The notes beneath the pieces are model-generated. The model was not told where the DNA came from. It made no database searches and saw only the letters and a program-made list of their open reading frames with translations. Of a DNA stretch of 64,000 bases, positions 1 through 8,262 are shown piece after piece (position 1 is the first letter of the stretch; the number at the start of each line of letters is the position of its first letter). A program made the position numbers and the translations under genes. This DNA comes from CAYLYP01 sp964387795 (GTDB lineage Bacteria; Bacteroidota; Bacteroidia; Bacteroidales; UBA7960): contig CAYLYP010000002.1 in the NCBI GenBank assembly GCA_964387795.1, forward strand, positions 57,085-121,084, written 5' to 3'.

Positions 1-1848
1 AAACAGGTAGAGCTCTTTAAAGACCTCACAGAGGAAGAACTTAGGGTTTTTTGTGAGGAAGCAGAAGTAAAAGAGTATAAAAAAGGAGAACTCTTATTTT
101 CTGAAAATGCCCCAGGTGCAAAGTATCTTTTTGTCATTGAAGATGGAGAAGTAGAGCTTTTCAAAAAAACACCTTATGGGGAAGAAAAACGACTTACCTA
201 TTTTGCAAAGTTTGATTTTCTGGGTGAAGGAACAATGATGTCCGATACACCCCACTCAACAAATGCAAGGGCATTAAAAGACACTATTGTTTATTGTATC
301 AGCCGTGAGAAGTTTACTTCATTGTTTGATTCTCATGCCGGTATTGCATTAAAGATATTTATGCAAATATCCAAGGTAATCAGCCGTCGGATGCGTCAGA
401 GCAATATGCACCTTGTAAATATCTCAACCCAGTATGAATCAGGACGTACTCGCCCTGAACATGACCTGCTTGGCAACAGGGATGTTCCTGCTGAGGCTTA
501 TTATGGCATACAGACAATGCGTGGAATGGAGAATTTCAATATCAGTGGTGTGACCATGAATTTTTATCCTGCACTGATTCAGGCCTTGGCAATGGTTAAG
601 ATGGCTTCTGCCCGTGCAAACCATGAACTGGGACTTCTTCCTACACCTATCACCAATGCTATTGTTAGGGCTTGTCATGAAATCATTAATGGAAAGTTCC
701 ATTCTCATTTTGTAACAGATATGATTCAGGGAGGCGCAGGCACATCTACCAATATGAATGCCAATGAAGTAATTGCCAACCGTGCCCTCGAAATCCTTGG
801 GCATAACAAAGGCGAATACAAGTATTGCCACCCAAACAACCATGTTAACCTTTCGCAATCTACAAATGATGCCTACCCTACAGCTATCAAGATTGCCCTT
901 ATCAATGCCAATATCAAGCTTGTTGAAGTGCTTTCGAACCTTATCAAAGGCATGCAGAAAAAGGAACAGGAGTTCTCCCATGTTATTAAAATGGGACGTA
1001 CTCAATTACAGGATGCTGTGCCAATGACTCTTGGGCAGGCCTTTGGAGCCTATTCCACTACCCTTGAAGAGGAAATCCAACGTTTGAATGAAAACGTCAA
1101 ATTATTCCTTGAAGTAAACATGGGTGGTACAGCCATTGGAACAGGTATTAATGCTGACCCTGATTATAGTGATAAGGTGATAACTCATTTAAAGTCAATC
1201 ACCGGAATGGATATTAAACTGGCATCAAACCTTGTGGAAGCAACCCAGGATACAGGTGCATTTATTATGTATTCCTCTGCTGTGAAACGACTGGCAGTAA
1301 AACTTTCTAAAATATGCAATGATCTTAGGTTAATGTCTTCTGGTCCCCGTGCAGGGCTTCATGAGATCAACCTGCCCCCTATGCAGCCTGGCTCTTCTAT
1401 CATGCCAGGGAAAGTTAATCCCGTAATCCCTGAAGTAGTAAACCAGATTGCTTTTAAGGTTATCGGGAACGATCTTACAGTTTCGCTTGCAGCCGAAGCA
1501 GGGCAACTTGAACTCAATGTTTTTGAACCTGTTATTGTTCAAAGCTTATTTGAATCCATTGAGATGCTTAAAAATGGAATGACTACTTTATTGCAACGCT
1601 GTATCATTGGTATTACTGCCAACGAAGAGCATTGCCGTCAGACTGTTATGAACAGCATTGGCCTTGTTACTGCATTAAACCCTGTCCTTGGATATGAGGC
1701 ATGTACCCAATTGGCCAAAGAAGCACTTGAACATAATAAAGGGGTATATGACCTTGTGCTTGAAAAGAAGCTTCTTACTAAGGAAGAACTTGAAGAGCTG
1801 TTGCTCCCCGAAAATATGATTAAACCTGTTAAGATGAAAAAATCTTGA
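1..1848 (+). CDS. aspA: Cyclic-nucleotide-binding domain fused to aspartate ammonia-lyase (5' partial)
   Basis: The reading frame is open from base 1, so the gene begins upstream of the window; the ATG at 235 is internal. Codons 1 to about 140 form a CNB/CRP-like domain (YLFVIEDGEVELF strand, then the phosphate-cassette-like LGEGTMMSDTPHSTNARA). The rest is a full-length aspartase of the fumarase/aspartase superfamily: RPEHDLLGNRDVPAEAYYG at its start, TSTNMNANE near codon 248, and the signature GSSIMPGKVNP near codon 464, which carries the catalytic serine loop. The known reaction is L-aspartate to fumarate plus ammonia. The usual phosphate-binding Arg of a cAMP cassette (PRSA) is His here, so ligand binding is doubtful. 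A terminator follows. The aspartase assignment is firm; fumarase is unlikely. The regulatory role of the CNB part is inferred. Confidence 0.93.
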   Translation, partial: KQVELFKDLTEEELRVFCEEAEVKEYKKGELLFSENAPGAKYLFVIEDGEVELFKKTPYGEEKRLTYFAKFDFLGEGTMMSDTPHSTNARALKDTIVYCISREKFTSLFDSHAGIALKIFMQISKVISRRMRQSNMHLVNISTQYESGRTRPEHDLLGNRDVPAEAYYGIQTMRGMENFNISGVTMNFYPALIQALAMVKMASARANHELGLLPTPITNAIVRACHEIINGKFHSHFVTDMIQGGAGTSTNMNANEVIANRALEILGHNKGEYKYCHPNNHVNLSQSTNDAYPTAIKIALINANIKLVEVLSNLIKGMQKKEQEFSHVIKMGRTQLQDAVPMTLGQAFGAYSTTLEEEIQRLNENVKLFLEVNMGGTAIGTGINADPDYSDKVITHLKSITGMDIKLASNLVEATQDTGAFIMYSSAVKRLAVKLSKICNDLRLMSSGPRAGLHEINLPPMQPGSSIMPGKVNPVIPEVVNQIAFKVIGNDLTVSLAAEAGQLELNVFEPVIVQSLFESIEMLKNGMTTLLQRCIIGITANEEHCRQTVMNSIGLVTALNPVLGYEACTQLAKEALEHNKGVYDLVLEKKLLTKEELEELLLPENMIKPVKMKKS

Positions 1849-1871
1849 TTATCATCATGAGAATAGGAAAG

Positions 1872-1904
1872 AAAAAGGCTGCTTATTTGATAAGCAGCCT
1901 TTTT
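1872..1904 (+). terminator. Rho-independent terminator after aspA
   Basis: A perfect 14-bp stem (aaaaaggctgctta / taagcagccttttt) with a 5-base loop lies 24 bases after the aspartase stop and is followed by T-rich sequence. The A/T-flanked stem could also serve the converging gene on the other strand. Confidence 0.85.
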
Positions 1905-1947
1905 CTTTATCCTTTTTTTTACAAAATACTGTGCTTCCTTGATACTT

Positions 1948-2811
1948 CTAAAAAATTGAAATAAGCAATACTCCGGTAAGCATTAAAATCACAGCAACCA
2001 ATTTATTTTTAAGGTTCTTTTCTTTCAAAAATACCACCCCTAACAGCACTCCAATCAGGGCACTTGTCCTTTTAATCGAAATTGTATAAACAGTTAGGGT
2101 AAGGCTCATGGCATACATCTGAGATAAGAATAAAATGGAAGTTACTGCCCCAATAAGCGAAAAAGGCCTTTTTAAATGCCAAAGTTCCTTGATATGGCCT
2201 TTTGCAAAAATTAATGCAACAGGTATTAAACCAATTGCCAGATAAGAGCTGATACAAATAGCCCAGAATAAAGCAGATGAGTTTTTTATCCCAATCTTAT
2301 CAATATTGGCAGTAATGCTCCAGATAAATGCAATCAGGAGCATATAACGTGGCCCTTTCTCGCTTAAAAGGGCCTTAAAAGGCAGGAAAATACCCTTTTG
2401 GGCTTTCTTGAAATTTAATACCCAAGAGCCAACTACAATAAAAACAACTCCAACAATACCTATTGCATTTGGCCATTCACCTATCATTATTGGTGAGGTT
2501 AGGAGCATAAACAAAGGTGTAAATGTTAACATAGGCACTGATAAGGACAGATCAGATGCTTTAAGTGCTTTCATGTAAAGTACATTTACGAGTATGTTAA
2601 TAGAGCCTCCAACAACGAGGGCAGGAAAAAATAAGGGACCCACCTCTGGAATTTCAATAAAAAAAAGTGCCACAAGGATAAGTGGAAGGGCAAAAAGCCT
2701 TAATGCCAGTGCCCCAATGATGGGGTGGGTATTGGTAAGGTTTTTTTTACTAAAGAAATCTTTTAGCGCATCACAAAACGCAGCAATAATAGCAAAAGGA
2801 AGCCATTGCAT
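1948..2811 (-). CDS. EamA/DMT-superfamily transporter
   Basis: This 287-residue protein is almost entirely hydrophobic and shows about ten predicted membrane helices. The two-fold EamA layout of the drug/metabolite transporter superfamily is visible (N-terminal half from about residue 1 to 130, second half from about 150 to 287). It should act in the inner membrane as an exporter or importer of a small metabolite; the substrate cannot be read from the sequence. It starts 5 bases after the stop of the upstream PepSY-like gene on the same strand, so the two are probably cotranscribed. The start MQWLPFAI is the natural N-terminus for this fold. Confidence 0.85.
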   Translation of the reverse strand: MQWLPFAIIAAFCDALKDFFSKKNLTNTHPIIGALALRLFALPLILVALFFIEIPEVGPLFFPALVVGGSINILVNVLYMKALKASDLSLSVPMLTFTPLFMLLTSPIMIGEWPNAIGIVGVVFIVVGSWVLNFKKAQKGIFLPFKALLSEKGPRYMLLIAFIWSITANIDKIGIKNSSALFWAICISSYLAIGLIPVALIFAKGHIKELWHLKRPFSLIGAVTSILFLSQMYAMSLTLTVYTISIKRTSALIGVLLGVVFLKEKNLKNKLVAVILMLTGVLLISIF

Positions 2812-2816
2812 TTTTA

Positions 2817-3374
2817 TCAGGCATTAAGATAAATAAACAATAAGGTTATTGGGATGATAATACCGGCTATTGTAAACCATGCTCCTCTTCCTGTTATACC
2901 ATTTTTTCCTTTTATTAAAAAAAGGCCTGATATAGCTAACAGAATTAGTGAGATTGAAAAGGCATCAGAGAACCAGGTCCAGAGCTTACGTGGTGTATTG
3001 TAATGCAAAAAATTCAGTTGAGAGAAAATTGGCCTCCTGTTCAATAATTCAAGCTTTCCTATCCCTGTATTTGAATCCCAATCTAATGTTCCTCCTTCAA
3101 TAAAGATGCGAAGTCCCTTTTCGGTAAGCAGATGGGTTTTATACCTGAAACCTTCGCCTGTCCCATCAAGAATTTGAACCACTTGTTCTTTAGTAATTGT
3201 TGAATCAACTACTGAAACAGGGAGTTGAATATCTTTCTGCACCACTACATAATTGGGATTCCATTGGTGGCGATGGTTAAGGGCAACCCCCGATATACCA
3301 TATATAATGCACATCCCAAAAAAGAAATAACCCAGGTCGCGATGAACTGCCCTGTTAATTTTTCTGATATTCAT
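2817..3374 (-). CDS. PepSY-associated membrane protein
   Basis: A 185-residue protein with one N-terminal membrane helix (about residues 13-31), a soluble middle region of about 100 residues and two C-terminal helices (about 138-155 and 165-184). The N-terminal RKINRAVHRDLGYFFFGMCI and the HR/H pattern resemble the PepSY_TM-like family of Bacteroidota, members of which often sit beside iron-uptake or redox genes. The function is not known. Its ATG lies inside the last bases of a repeat module (ACGG-ATG-AA), and the repeat ORF ends 20 bases inside this gene in another frame, which could allow translational coupling. The EamA gene follows directly. Confidence 0.75.
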   Translation of the reverse strand: MNIRKINRAVHRDLGYFFFGMCIIYGISGVALNHRHQWNPNYVVVQKDIQLPVSVVDSTITKEQVVQILDGTGEGFRYKTHLLTEKGLRIFIEGGTLDWDSNTGIGKLELLNRRPIFSQLNFLHYNTPRKLWTWFSDAFSISLILLAISGLFLIKGKNGITGRGAWFTIAGIIIPITLLFIYLNA

Positions 3375-3600
3375 CCGTAAATAATTTTTTGGTTAAGGTC
3401 GGATGGAACTCCATGTTTGCTATTTTCATTGGTGTTTGAGTATCATTCGCAAACATGTTCGGTTCATCCGTAAATAATTTGTTGGTTAAGGTCGGATGGA
3501 ACTCCATGTTTGCTATTTTCATTGGTGTTTGAGTATCATTTGCAAACATGTTCGGTTCATCCGTAAATATTTTTTTGATTAAGGTCGGATGGAACTCCAT
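3355..3600 (-). CDS. Repeat-encoded short ORF with core M-E-F-H-P-T ... F-T-D-E
   Basis: An 81-residue ORF made of 2.5 copies of a 31-residue unit (MEFHPTLTxKLFTDE, then a PNMFANDTQTPMKIAN linker). The DNA period is exactly 93 bases, so the frame is kept. It has no signal peptide or known domain. Its 3' end overlaps the start of the PepSY-like gene by 20 bases in a different frame. It may be a leader ORF, a repeat remnant of coding origin, or not translated at all. A diverged single copy lies at 19025-19117 with the same frame and no indels. Confidence 0.3.
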   Translation of the reverse strand: MEFHPTLIKKIFTDEPNMFANDTQTPMKIANMEFHPTLTNKLFTDEPNMFANDTQTPMKIANMEFHPTLTKKLFTDEYQKN

Positions 3601-3634
3601 GTTGGTGTTTAATTCGAAAACATGTTCGGTTCAT
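3370..3634 (-). repeat. 93-bp tandem repeat array (45-bp core plus 48-bp spacer)
   Basis: Three 45-bp cores at 3370-3414, 3463-3507 and 3556-3600 are separated by two 48-bp spacers that differ at about one base. Beyond 3600 a shortened spacer (3601-3629) and the first bases of a fourth core are visible, so the array decays at that end. Read on the minus strand, each core begins ATGGAGTTCCATCCGACC and ends TTTACGGATGAA. The core nearest the PepSY-like gene donates that gene's start codon. Confidence 0.93.
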
Positions 3635-3658
3635 GAACAAACCCCTTTTAAAGGACAA

Positions 3659-3714
3659 AAGCTGAAATAAGCCGGGAAGAATTATCTCTGATGAATACCC
3701 GCTTATTCCAGCTT
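3659..3714 (-). terminator. Probable terminator after the His-rich lipoprotein gene
   Basis: A long imperfect hairpin (arms 3659-3676 and 3698-3714, one mismatch and one bulge) sits 21 bases beyond the stop of the minus-strand lipoprotein gene and is followed in that direction by a short T run. Confidence 0.5.
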
Positions 3715-3735
3715 AAATTATAGAAACACTTTGGT

Positions 3736-4257
3736 TTATTTGATTTCAAGCGCTTTTAATTCGATTGAGACAGCAATACTGGGATCAATCCCTTTTTCTT
3801 TTAACTTCTTAATGGCTTCCTCTGTTGAAGCACAAGCATGACCACCTTCTTCACCACCTTCAGCATGAACTTCTTCCCCTTCATGGTTGTGGCCTTCATG
3901 GTTTTCAGCCAACTCATCCATATTAACAACTTCTGTTTTTACAATCCCGGTAACCTTAACAGTTTTTCCTTCTGATCCAGGAGTTATCTGGCTTTTAAAA
4001 TCTCCCAGTAATACAAGTACACTAAAATCTGTTTTATCAGTCTGCATCACCCTCATACGTTCACCACTGTGACGACAAACATGGCCAACAGTCCCTTCAA
4101 AAACTACTTCCTGCTTGTCATAGCTCATTGGATTTGTAGCTAACGCTTCAATGCTTACTTCTTTCGCAGTGCTTTGTTCTTCTGTCTTTTGTCCCTGATT
4201 TTTACATGATACGATAAGCATCGTAGCAGCAAAAAAATAAAGAATTCTTTTAGTCAT
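3736..4257 (-). CDS. Lipoprotein with OB-fold-like domain and His/Glu-rich insert
   Basis: This 173-residue protein starts with a lipoprotein signal peptide (FFAATMLIVSC, lipobox Cys about residue 18), so it should be anchored in the envelope. Residues about 30-110 alternate like a small OB-type beta-barrel (VVFEGTVGHVCRHSGERMRVM ... VKVTGIV) with a conserved-looking CRHSGER motif. It is followed by a segment dense in His, Glu and Gly (HEGHNHEGEEVHAEGGEEGG) that could bind metal. A C-terminal helix closes the protein. The family is not recognised with certainty. A metal or redox role is an inference from the His-rich stretch and the two internal Cys. Confidence 0.7.
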   Translation of the reverse strand: MTKRILYFFAATMLIVSCKNQGQKTEEQSTAKEVSIEALATNPMSYDKQEVVFEGTVGHVCRHSGERMRVMQTDKTDFSVLVLLGDFKSQITPGSEGKTVKVTGIVKTEVVNMDELAENHEGHNHEGEEVHAEGGEEGGHACASTEEAIKKLKEKGIDPSIAVSIELKALEIK

Positions 4258-4636
4258 TTTGCTTTTGTTTTTGTTGATTTTAATAGGGGTAAAATTATTA
4301 ATTTTTTCATTACCCTTTACCTTTTAAATCCAATCAATTTTCAATAAATTAGTGCCTTGTGAAATAGTCTTTAAAGCATAAGATACGAGCAACAAAGCAA
4401 TTAAGCATAAAAATACTAGCACCGATGACAAGGAAGCTGGGGAAGCCTGTTATCAAGTAAATAATCTAAATTTGGGAGCCCTGCCTAAGATACAATCTAT
4501 TTGTTTCAATTATTGGGTTCAAATTTTGTTTTATTATACTTATTATTGCCGCCCATTTCCCAAACTCCATTGCCTTATCAAAATCAGCAAAGTAATTCGG
4601 TTTATAAAACTAAAGGGAACATCAAAACAATTGCTA
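4258..4636. other. Intergenic, no feature seen
   Basis: About 380 AT-rich bases between two divergently or independently read minus-strand genes. A 65-codon open frame at 4472-4669 has atypical, Cys/Tyr-rich composition and overlaps the next gene's 3' end, so it is not called. Confidence 0.5.
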
Positions 4637-5269
4637 TTATTTGAAAACCATTGTATTTATAGTTCTTAAAAGAATTTCCTTTTGTGCGTATGAATTAAAG
4701 GCAAAAATAACATAAAAGCTAAACCCATTTGAAACTGTCGTAAAATAGTGTTGTTCAACTTCATATCCGTTATAGTTGACCCGAGTAACCATTTTATAAA
4801 AATCTTTCCCATTAATACTTTGATACGTTATTTCATCTGAAACGTAGTCATATTTGAATTCTCCATTCTTAATCAAGTCAATAACCAATAACAGATAATC
4901 CTTTCCGTTTTTTATTTCAGGTGAGTTCATTATATTTTCAACACCAATTGAGATGTTTGAATTAAACTCAAGTTCAGAGCCTGCCTTATATTGAAATACT
5001 TCTAATAAAACAGCACTTTCTAACTCATACGCATCAATAATAGTCTCACTGTTCCCTGTTGTTTCATCATTTGAGGTATTATCAACCTGCTTGGGAGATC
5101 TTACATCCCATCCGTAGGGCAGCATGATTTGAAAATCAAAATAATCGTTTTTATATACCCCATATTCTACACGCCCCATGTCAAAAACAGTTATTTGGCC
5201 TTTGCTTGTAAAACAAAATGACATCACAGCAATGATAATCAGTCCAAAAGTTTTAATCCAGGTTTTCAT
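4637..5269 (-). CDS. Secreted protein of unknown function (PsbP/Mog1-like shape)
   Basis: This 210-residue protein begins with a clear Sec signal peptide (MKTWIKTFGLIIIAVMSFCF, cleavage near TSKGQ). The mature part starts YFDFQIMLPYGWDV and ends with a FYVIFAFNSYAQKEILLRTINTMVF segment. That is the layout of small secreted alpha/beta domains of the PsbP/Mog1 type often found as stand-alone periplasmic proteins in Bacteroidota. No catalytic residues are evident and there is no operon partner. The fold suggestion is weak; the exported location is solid. Confidence 0.65.
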   Translation of the reverse strand: MKTWIKTFGLIIIAVMSFCFTSKGQITVFDMGRVEYGVYKNDYFDFQIMLPYGWDVRSPKQVDNTSNDETTGNSETIIDAYELESAVLLEVFQYKAGSELEFNSNISIGVENIMNSPEIKNGKDYLLLVIDLIKNGEFKYDYVSDEITYQSINGKDFYKMVTRVNYNGYEVEQHYFTTVSNGFSFYVIFAFNSYAQKEILLRTINTMVFK

Positions 5270-5418
5270 TTAGTATGTTTTTATTTATTTGTTTTCTGTT
5301 TTCTAAGTCCCACAATTTTTTACCTGATCGTAAGTATCCAAACAAACAATAATGTACCTCTTAAACTGTTTAAGTTTTGATTCCGGCCTTTAAAGTAGTA
5401 TAGGATTATAGAACTCTT

Positions 5419-5716
5419 GGGATTAAATTCACATTTTCCCCGCACAAAAATATAAAAAAAGCGATAAATGGTGATGTTTTAACAGAAAATGTTTTACTTG
5501 CTAATTGGGAAATAGAGAATTAAACAAAGTGAATCTAGCCGCACTGATCTTTATATCAGAAAAGCTTCACCCCCACTCTTTTCTTTAAAAATCCATCCCC
5601 AAGCCCTTTAAAAACCATAGTGCTATCCTGCGGGATTATTTCTACCCGGGCTTATTCGCTATCGCTCATTTGCTGGTGTAATATACCGGGACGCGCTGAA
5701 CACATGAAGCCCTATT
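5419..5716. repeat. ~298-bp direct repeat, left copy
   Basis: Nearly identical to 6441-6738 in the same orientation. Long stretches are unchanged, including the blocks around AAGTGAATCTAGCCGCACTG and GCTTATTCGCTATCGCTCAT. The two copies bracket the HepT/MntA pair exactly. No ORF is conserved in it. Confidence 0.93.
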
Positions 5717-5734
5717 TTTGTATGCAGTTGATTT

Positions 5735-6067
5735 TTATTTTAGCAAATTGTTAATTTCGATTTTCAGAATGGGTAAGTGCCTAACTATTGTCCCCCAAAT
5801 AATTTCATTATCTATTGTATCATAGCCATGAATCACACGGTTACGCATACTGATTATCTGCCTTTTATTTGATATTTCAATTGTAGGATCAATCTTTTCA
5901 ATTTTATTCATTGCTTCCCCAATAATCTCAAACTCTCTCTCAACAGCTCTACGAAGCATTTTTTCTGACATGTATGATTTAAAATCACGCTTATCGCCAA
6001 GATAATTCTCAATCGAATCTATTGATTCACGAATATCATAAAGAAATTTCTTAATCTCAAGCTCCAT
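5735..6067 (-). CDS. hepT: HEPN-domain toxin of a type VII toxin-antitoxin pair
   Basis: A 110-residue all-helical DUF86/HepT protein. The HEPN active motif RX4HXY is intact as R75...H80-G-Y82. In characterised HepT/MntA systems the toxin is an RNase (reported to cut tRNA or mRNA), and the partner adds AMP to the motif Tyr to silence it. The gene overlaps the antitoxin gene by 11 bases on the same strand, with the antitoxin first, as is usual. The pair lies between two long direct repeats, which suggests it moves as a cassette. Length and motif match the family well. Confidence 0.9.
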   Translation of the reverse strand: MELEIKKFLYDIRESIDSIENYLGDKRDFKSYMSEKMLRRAVEREFEIIGEAMNKIEKIDPTIEISNKRQIISMRNRVIHGYDTIDNEIIWGTIVRHLPILKIEINNLLK

Positions 6068-6362
6068 AAATCAATGTTTTTGTTCGATTAACAGAATCAA
6101 TAAAATATGGATTTGATAAAGATTTATCGGTAACCAAATCTACTGACCGATTAAAGAGATTTTCAAATTTATCTGCTAAATCGAAATAAGTATCTGCATA
6201 ATCACCATAATCCATGGGATAAAATGAAATTAGCAAATCTATATCACTTTGATCATTAAACTTATCAGTACAAACAGAGCCAAAAGCAAACAGAGATTTA
6301 ACATTGTGCGAAATGCACAATGCTTTTATCCTATCAATATTGTCTGTCAGCAATCTTTGCAT
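6057..6362 (-). CDS. mntA: MNT-domain antitoxin (minimal nucleotidyltransferase)
   Basis: A 101-residue minimal nucleotidyltransferase. The motif GSX10DXD is complete (G28-S29 ... D40-I-D42), and a third acidic residue, VDLV near residue 74, lies where the family has its catalytic third carboxylate. Family members transfer AMP to the HEPN partner and neutralise it. The ATG at 6362 is the first in frame and is preceded by AT-rich sequence. The HepT gene begins before this gene's stop (11-base overlap), which implies coupled translation. Confidence 0.9.
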   Translation of the reverse strand: MQRLLTDNIDRIKALCISHNVKSLFAFGSVCTDKFNDQSDIDLLISFYPMDYGDYADTYFDLADKFENLFNRSVDLVTDKSLSNPYFIDSVNRTKTLIYGA

Positions 6363-6440
6363 GTCAATATATTTTATACAAATCTACAATTATTATAAAA
6401 CATTCGCAAGCAGCACTCTTTCTCAATTGGTTAAAACCTG

Positions 6441-6738
6441 TAGGGATTTTATTCATTTCCCCGCACAAAAATATCAAAAAAGCGATAAATGGTAATGTTT
6501 TAGTAAAAATGTTTTACTTGCTAATTGGTGGAAATAGAGAATTAAACAAAGTGAATCTAGCCGCACTGATCTTTTTATCAGAAAAGCTTCACCCCCACTC
6601 TTTTCTTTAAAAATCCATCCCCAAGCCCTTTAAAAACCATAGTGCTATCCTGCAGAAAATAGTTCTACCCGGGCTTATTCGCTATCGCTCATTTGCTGGT
6701 GTTACATGCTTAGGTATTCCGACCACATGAAGCACTAA
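6441..6738. repeat. ~298-bp direct repeat, right copy
   Basis: Partner of 5419-5716. Differences are scattered single bases and small indels, for example in CTATCCTGC-GGGATTATT versus CTATCCTGC-AGAAAATAG. The copy ends CACATGAAGC just like the left one. It lies directly downstream of the SGNH-like gene. Confidence 0.93.
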
Positions 6739-6752
6739 TTTATTACCGCCAG

Positions 6753-8252
6753 TTATTCCTCTATTTTTATACTAAAATCATCTATAAATATTTTTTCTTT
6801 TGAAGGATTATAAACATATATTTTAATTAAATCGGCTTGTTTAATGCTATCAGGAATACTAATAGTTTTATTAAACTTAATCCATTTATTCTCTTCCTTC
6901 ACATTACTTTTTAAATCAAAACCGTGCCAATAGTAACTAAAATCTGTTCCACTAGTTTGAAGTACTAATTTTGCATCATGTTTCAATGATGTTTGATATA
7001 GCATAAAATCTACGACAATATTTCGTTTCAAACTATCAGGTATAGTCTTTAATGGATACTCCATTGTAATACTGAAATCATTCCCTGCTCCTATCTGTGA
7101 AGATTTTTTACCCGAAAACGCAGTCTCGGTGGTTATGGTTTGCATTTGTCCCCAAACTGCATTTTTATTTTCACAATCATTAAAGAAATCGGTTTGATAA
7201 CTAAAATTGTAATCTGTTTTTTCATAATAATCATTATACCATGTTTTTAAAGCCTCAGCAACATTTCTTGCAATTGTTTTCCTGCCTTTTTCAGCATAAT
7301 GTTCGGTTGTCCAATTCTGGTCAACAAATTGTTCATTCTCTACAGCATTTAAATTATTAACCACGCTAACACCTCTATTTTGATAGTAATTTACTAGTGT
7401 TTTAGCATTTTCGTTAATCATATAGATTAAGTCATTACCAACCAATTCTTTTGCTTTTTCTGTATTCTCTGCCAGTAAATTGAAAACAAGATTCCATCCC
7501 CTTTTATGAGCTAATTCTATAATTTCATTGAAATCCTTGATTCTAATATTATTAATTGTATCTAACTGGAAACCGTAGGTTTTTATGTAATGACAAGCCA
7601 ATTCAGTTTGTTCATAATCAATATTTCCATTACTATCTTTTATGCCTGAATTTGCCATCCATTTATCCCATTCAATTACATTTTGAAATTGAAACTCATA
7701 TGGTAAATGGAATTTATCTGTCCTCCATTTATTTTTAAACTGTCTTTCTCTTTCACTCTCTGACTTAATATCATAGGCTTTAAAAGAAAGCAAAAATCGA
7801 TTAAACAATGGAGGATATGGTTTAATAAGAACTAAACTTTTCTGCAATGATGTTTCAAGATTAGAATAAATCCATGTTGCATTAAAAGAACGTAAGTTTA
7901 AAGTAACAACAATGGTTTTAACCTTGCTATCAACAGGAATATTCTCCAACAAAACTTTATAAATACCTGCATGGCTTGCAGGTTTTGTAATATCAAAAGT
8001 GTTTAGTTCTGGAAAATAATCCCCAACAAATGCAGAAATTGGCCTTTTATCAATATCGTCACCACGGAATGTAATATTTGATGATTCTCCTATGTAGATT
8101 ATATCAGCGTTATTTGGTATATCCCGAACTAAGTTAATTATTTCAGAATGCTCTTGAATGTCAGTTTCATAAAACCATTTGCTGTAAATAAAATTCACAA
8201 TTATAATGAGAAGAAACAAAAATGATATTTTAAGTAATATTTTTTTATACAT
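6753..8252 (-). CDS. SGNH-like membrane-anchored O-acylation partner protein
   Basis: A 499-residue protein with one N-terminal membrane helix (about residues 5-24), then a periplasmic domain whose first strand ends IYIGESSNITF. That is the GxSxx position of SGNH hydrolases and of DltD/AlgX-type partners of MBOAT acyltransferases. A later WTTEHYAEKGRKTIARNVAEAL segment sits where such folds place the Asp/His pair. The last ~150 residues look like a beta-sandwich carbohydrate-binding or discoidin-like domain. It follows the MBOAT gene by 10 bases in the same direction. The predicted role is to complete O-acylation of an exported glycan; the substrate is unknown. Confidence 0.7.
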   Translation of the reverse strand: MYKKILLKISFLFLLIIIVNFIYSKWFYETDIQEHSEIINLVRDIPNNADIIYIGESSNITFRGDDIDKRPISAFVGDYFPELNTFDITKPASHAGIYKVLLENIPVDSKVKTIVVTLNLRSFNATWIYSNLETSLQKSLVLIKPYPPLFNRFLLSFKAYDIKSESERERQFKNKWRTDKFHLPYEFQFQNVIEWDKWMANSGIKDSNGNIDYEQTELACHYIKTYGFQLDTINNIRIKDFNEIIELAHKRGWNLVFNLLAENTEKAKELVGNDLIYMINENAKTLVNYYQNRGVSVVNNLNAVENEQFVDQNWTTEHYAEKGRKTIARNVAEALKTWYNDYYEKTDYNFSYQTDFFNDCENKNAVWGQMQTITTETAFSGKKSSQIGAGNDFSITMEYPLKTIPDSLKRNIVVDFMLYQTSLKHDAKLVLQTSGTDFSYYWHGFDLKSNVKEENKWIKFNKTISIPDSIKQADLIKIYVYNPSKEKIFIDDFSIKIEE

Positions 8253-8262
8253 AGATTATTCT

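Noticed and set aside
3370..3634. CRISPR array
   Set aside because: The spacers are themselves near-identical and the unit is 93 bp and in frame, so this is a plain tandem repeat. No cas genes are present.
4472..4669. 65-residue ORF
   Set aside because: Composition is Cys/Tyr/His-rich and unlike a real protein. It overlaps the 3' end of the opposite-strand gene and has no start context.
5419..6738. Insertion-sequence pair (composite transposon) around the toxin-antitoxin genes
   Set aside because: The repeats are only ~298 bp, contain no transposase and show no clear terminal inverted repeats.
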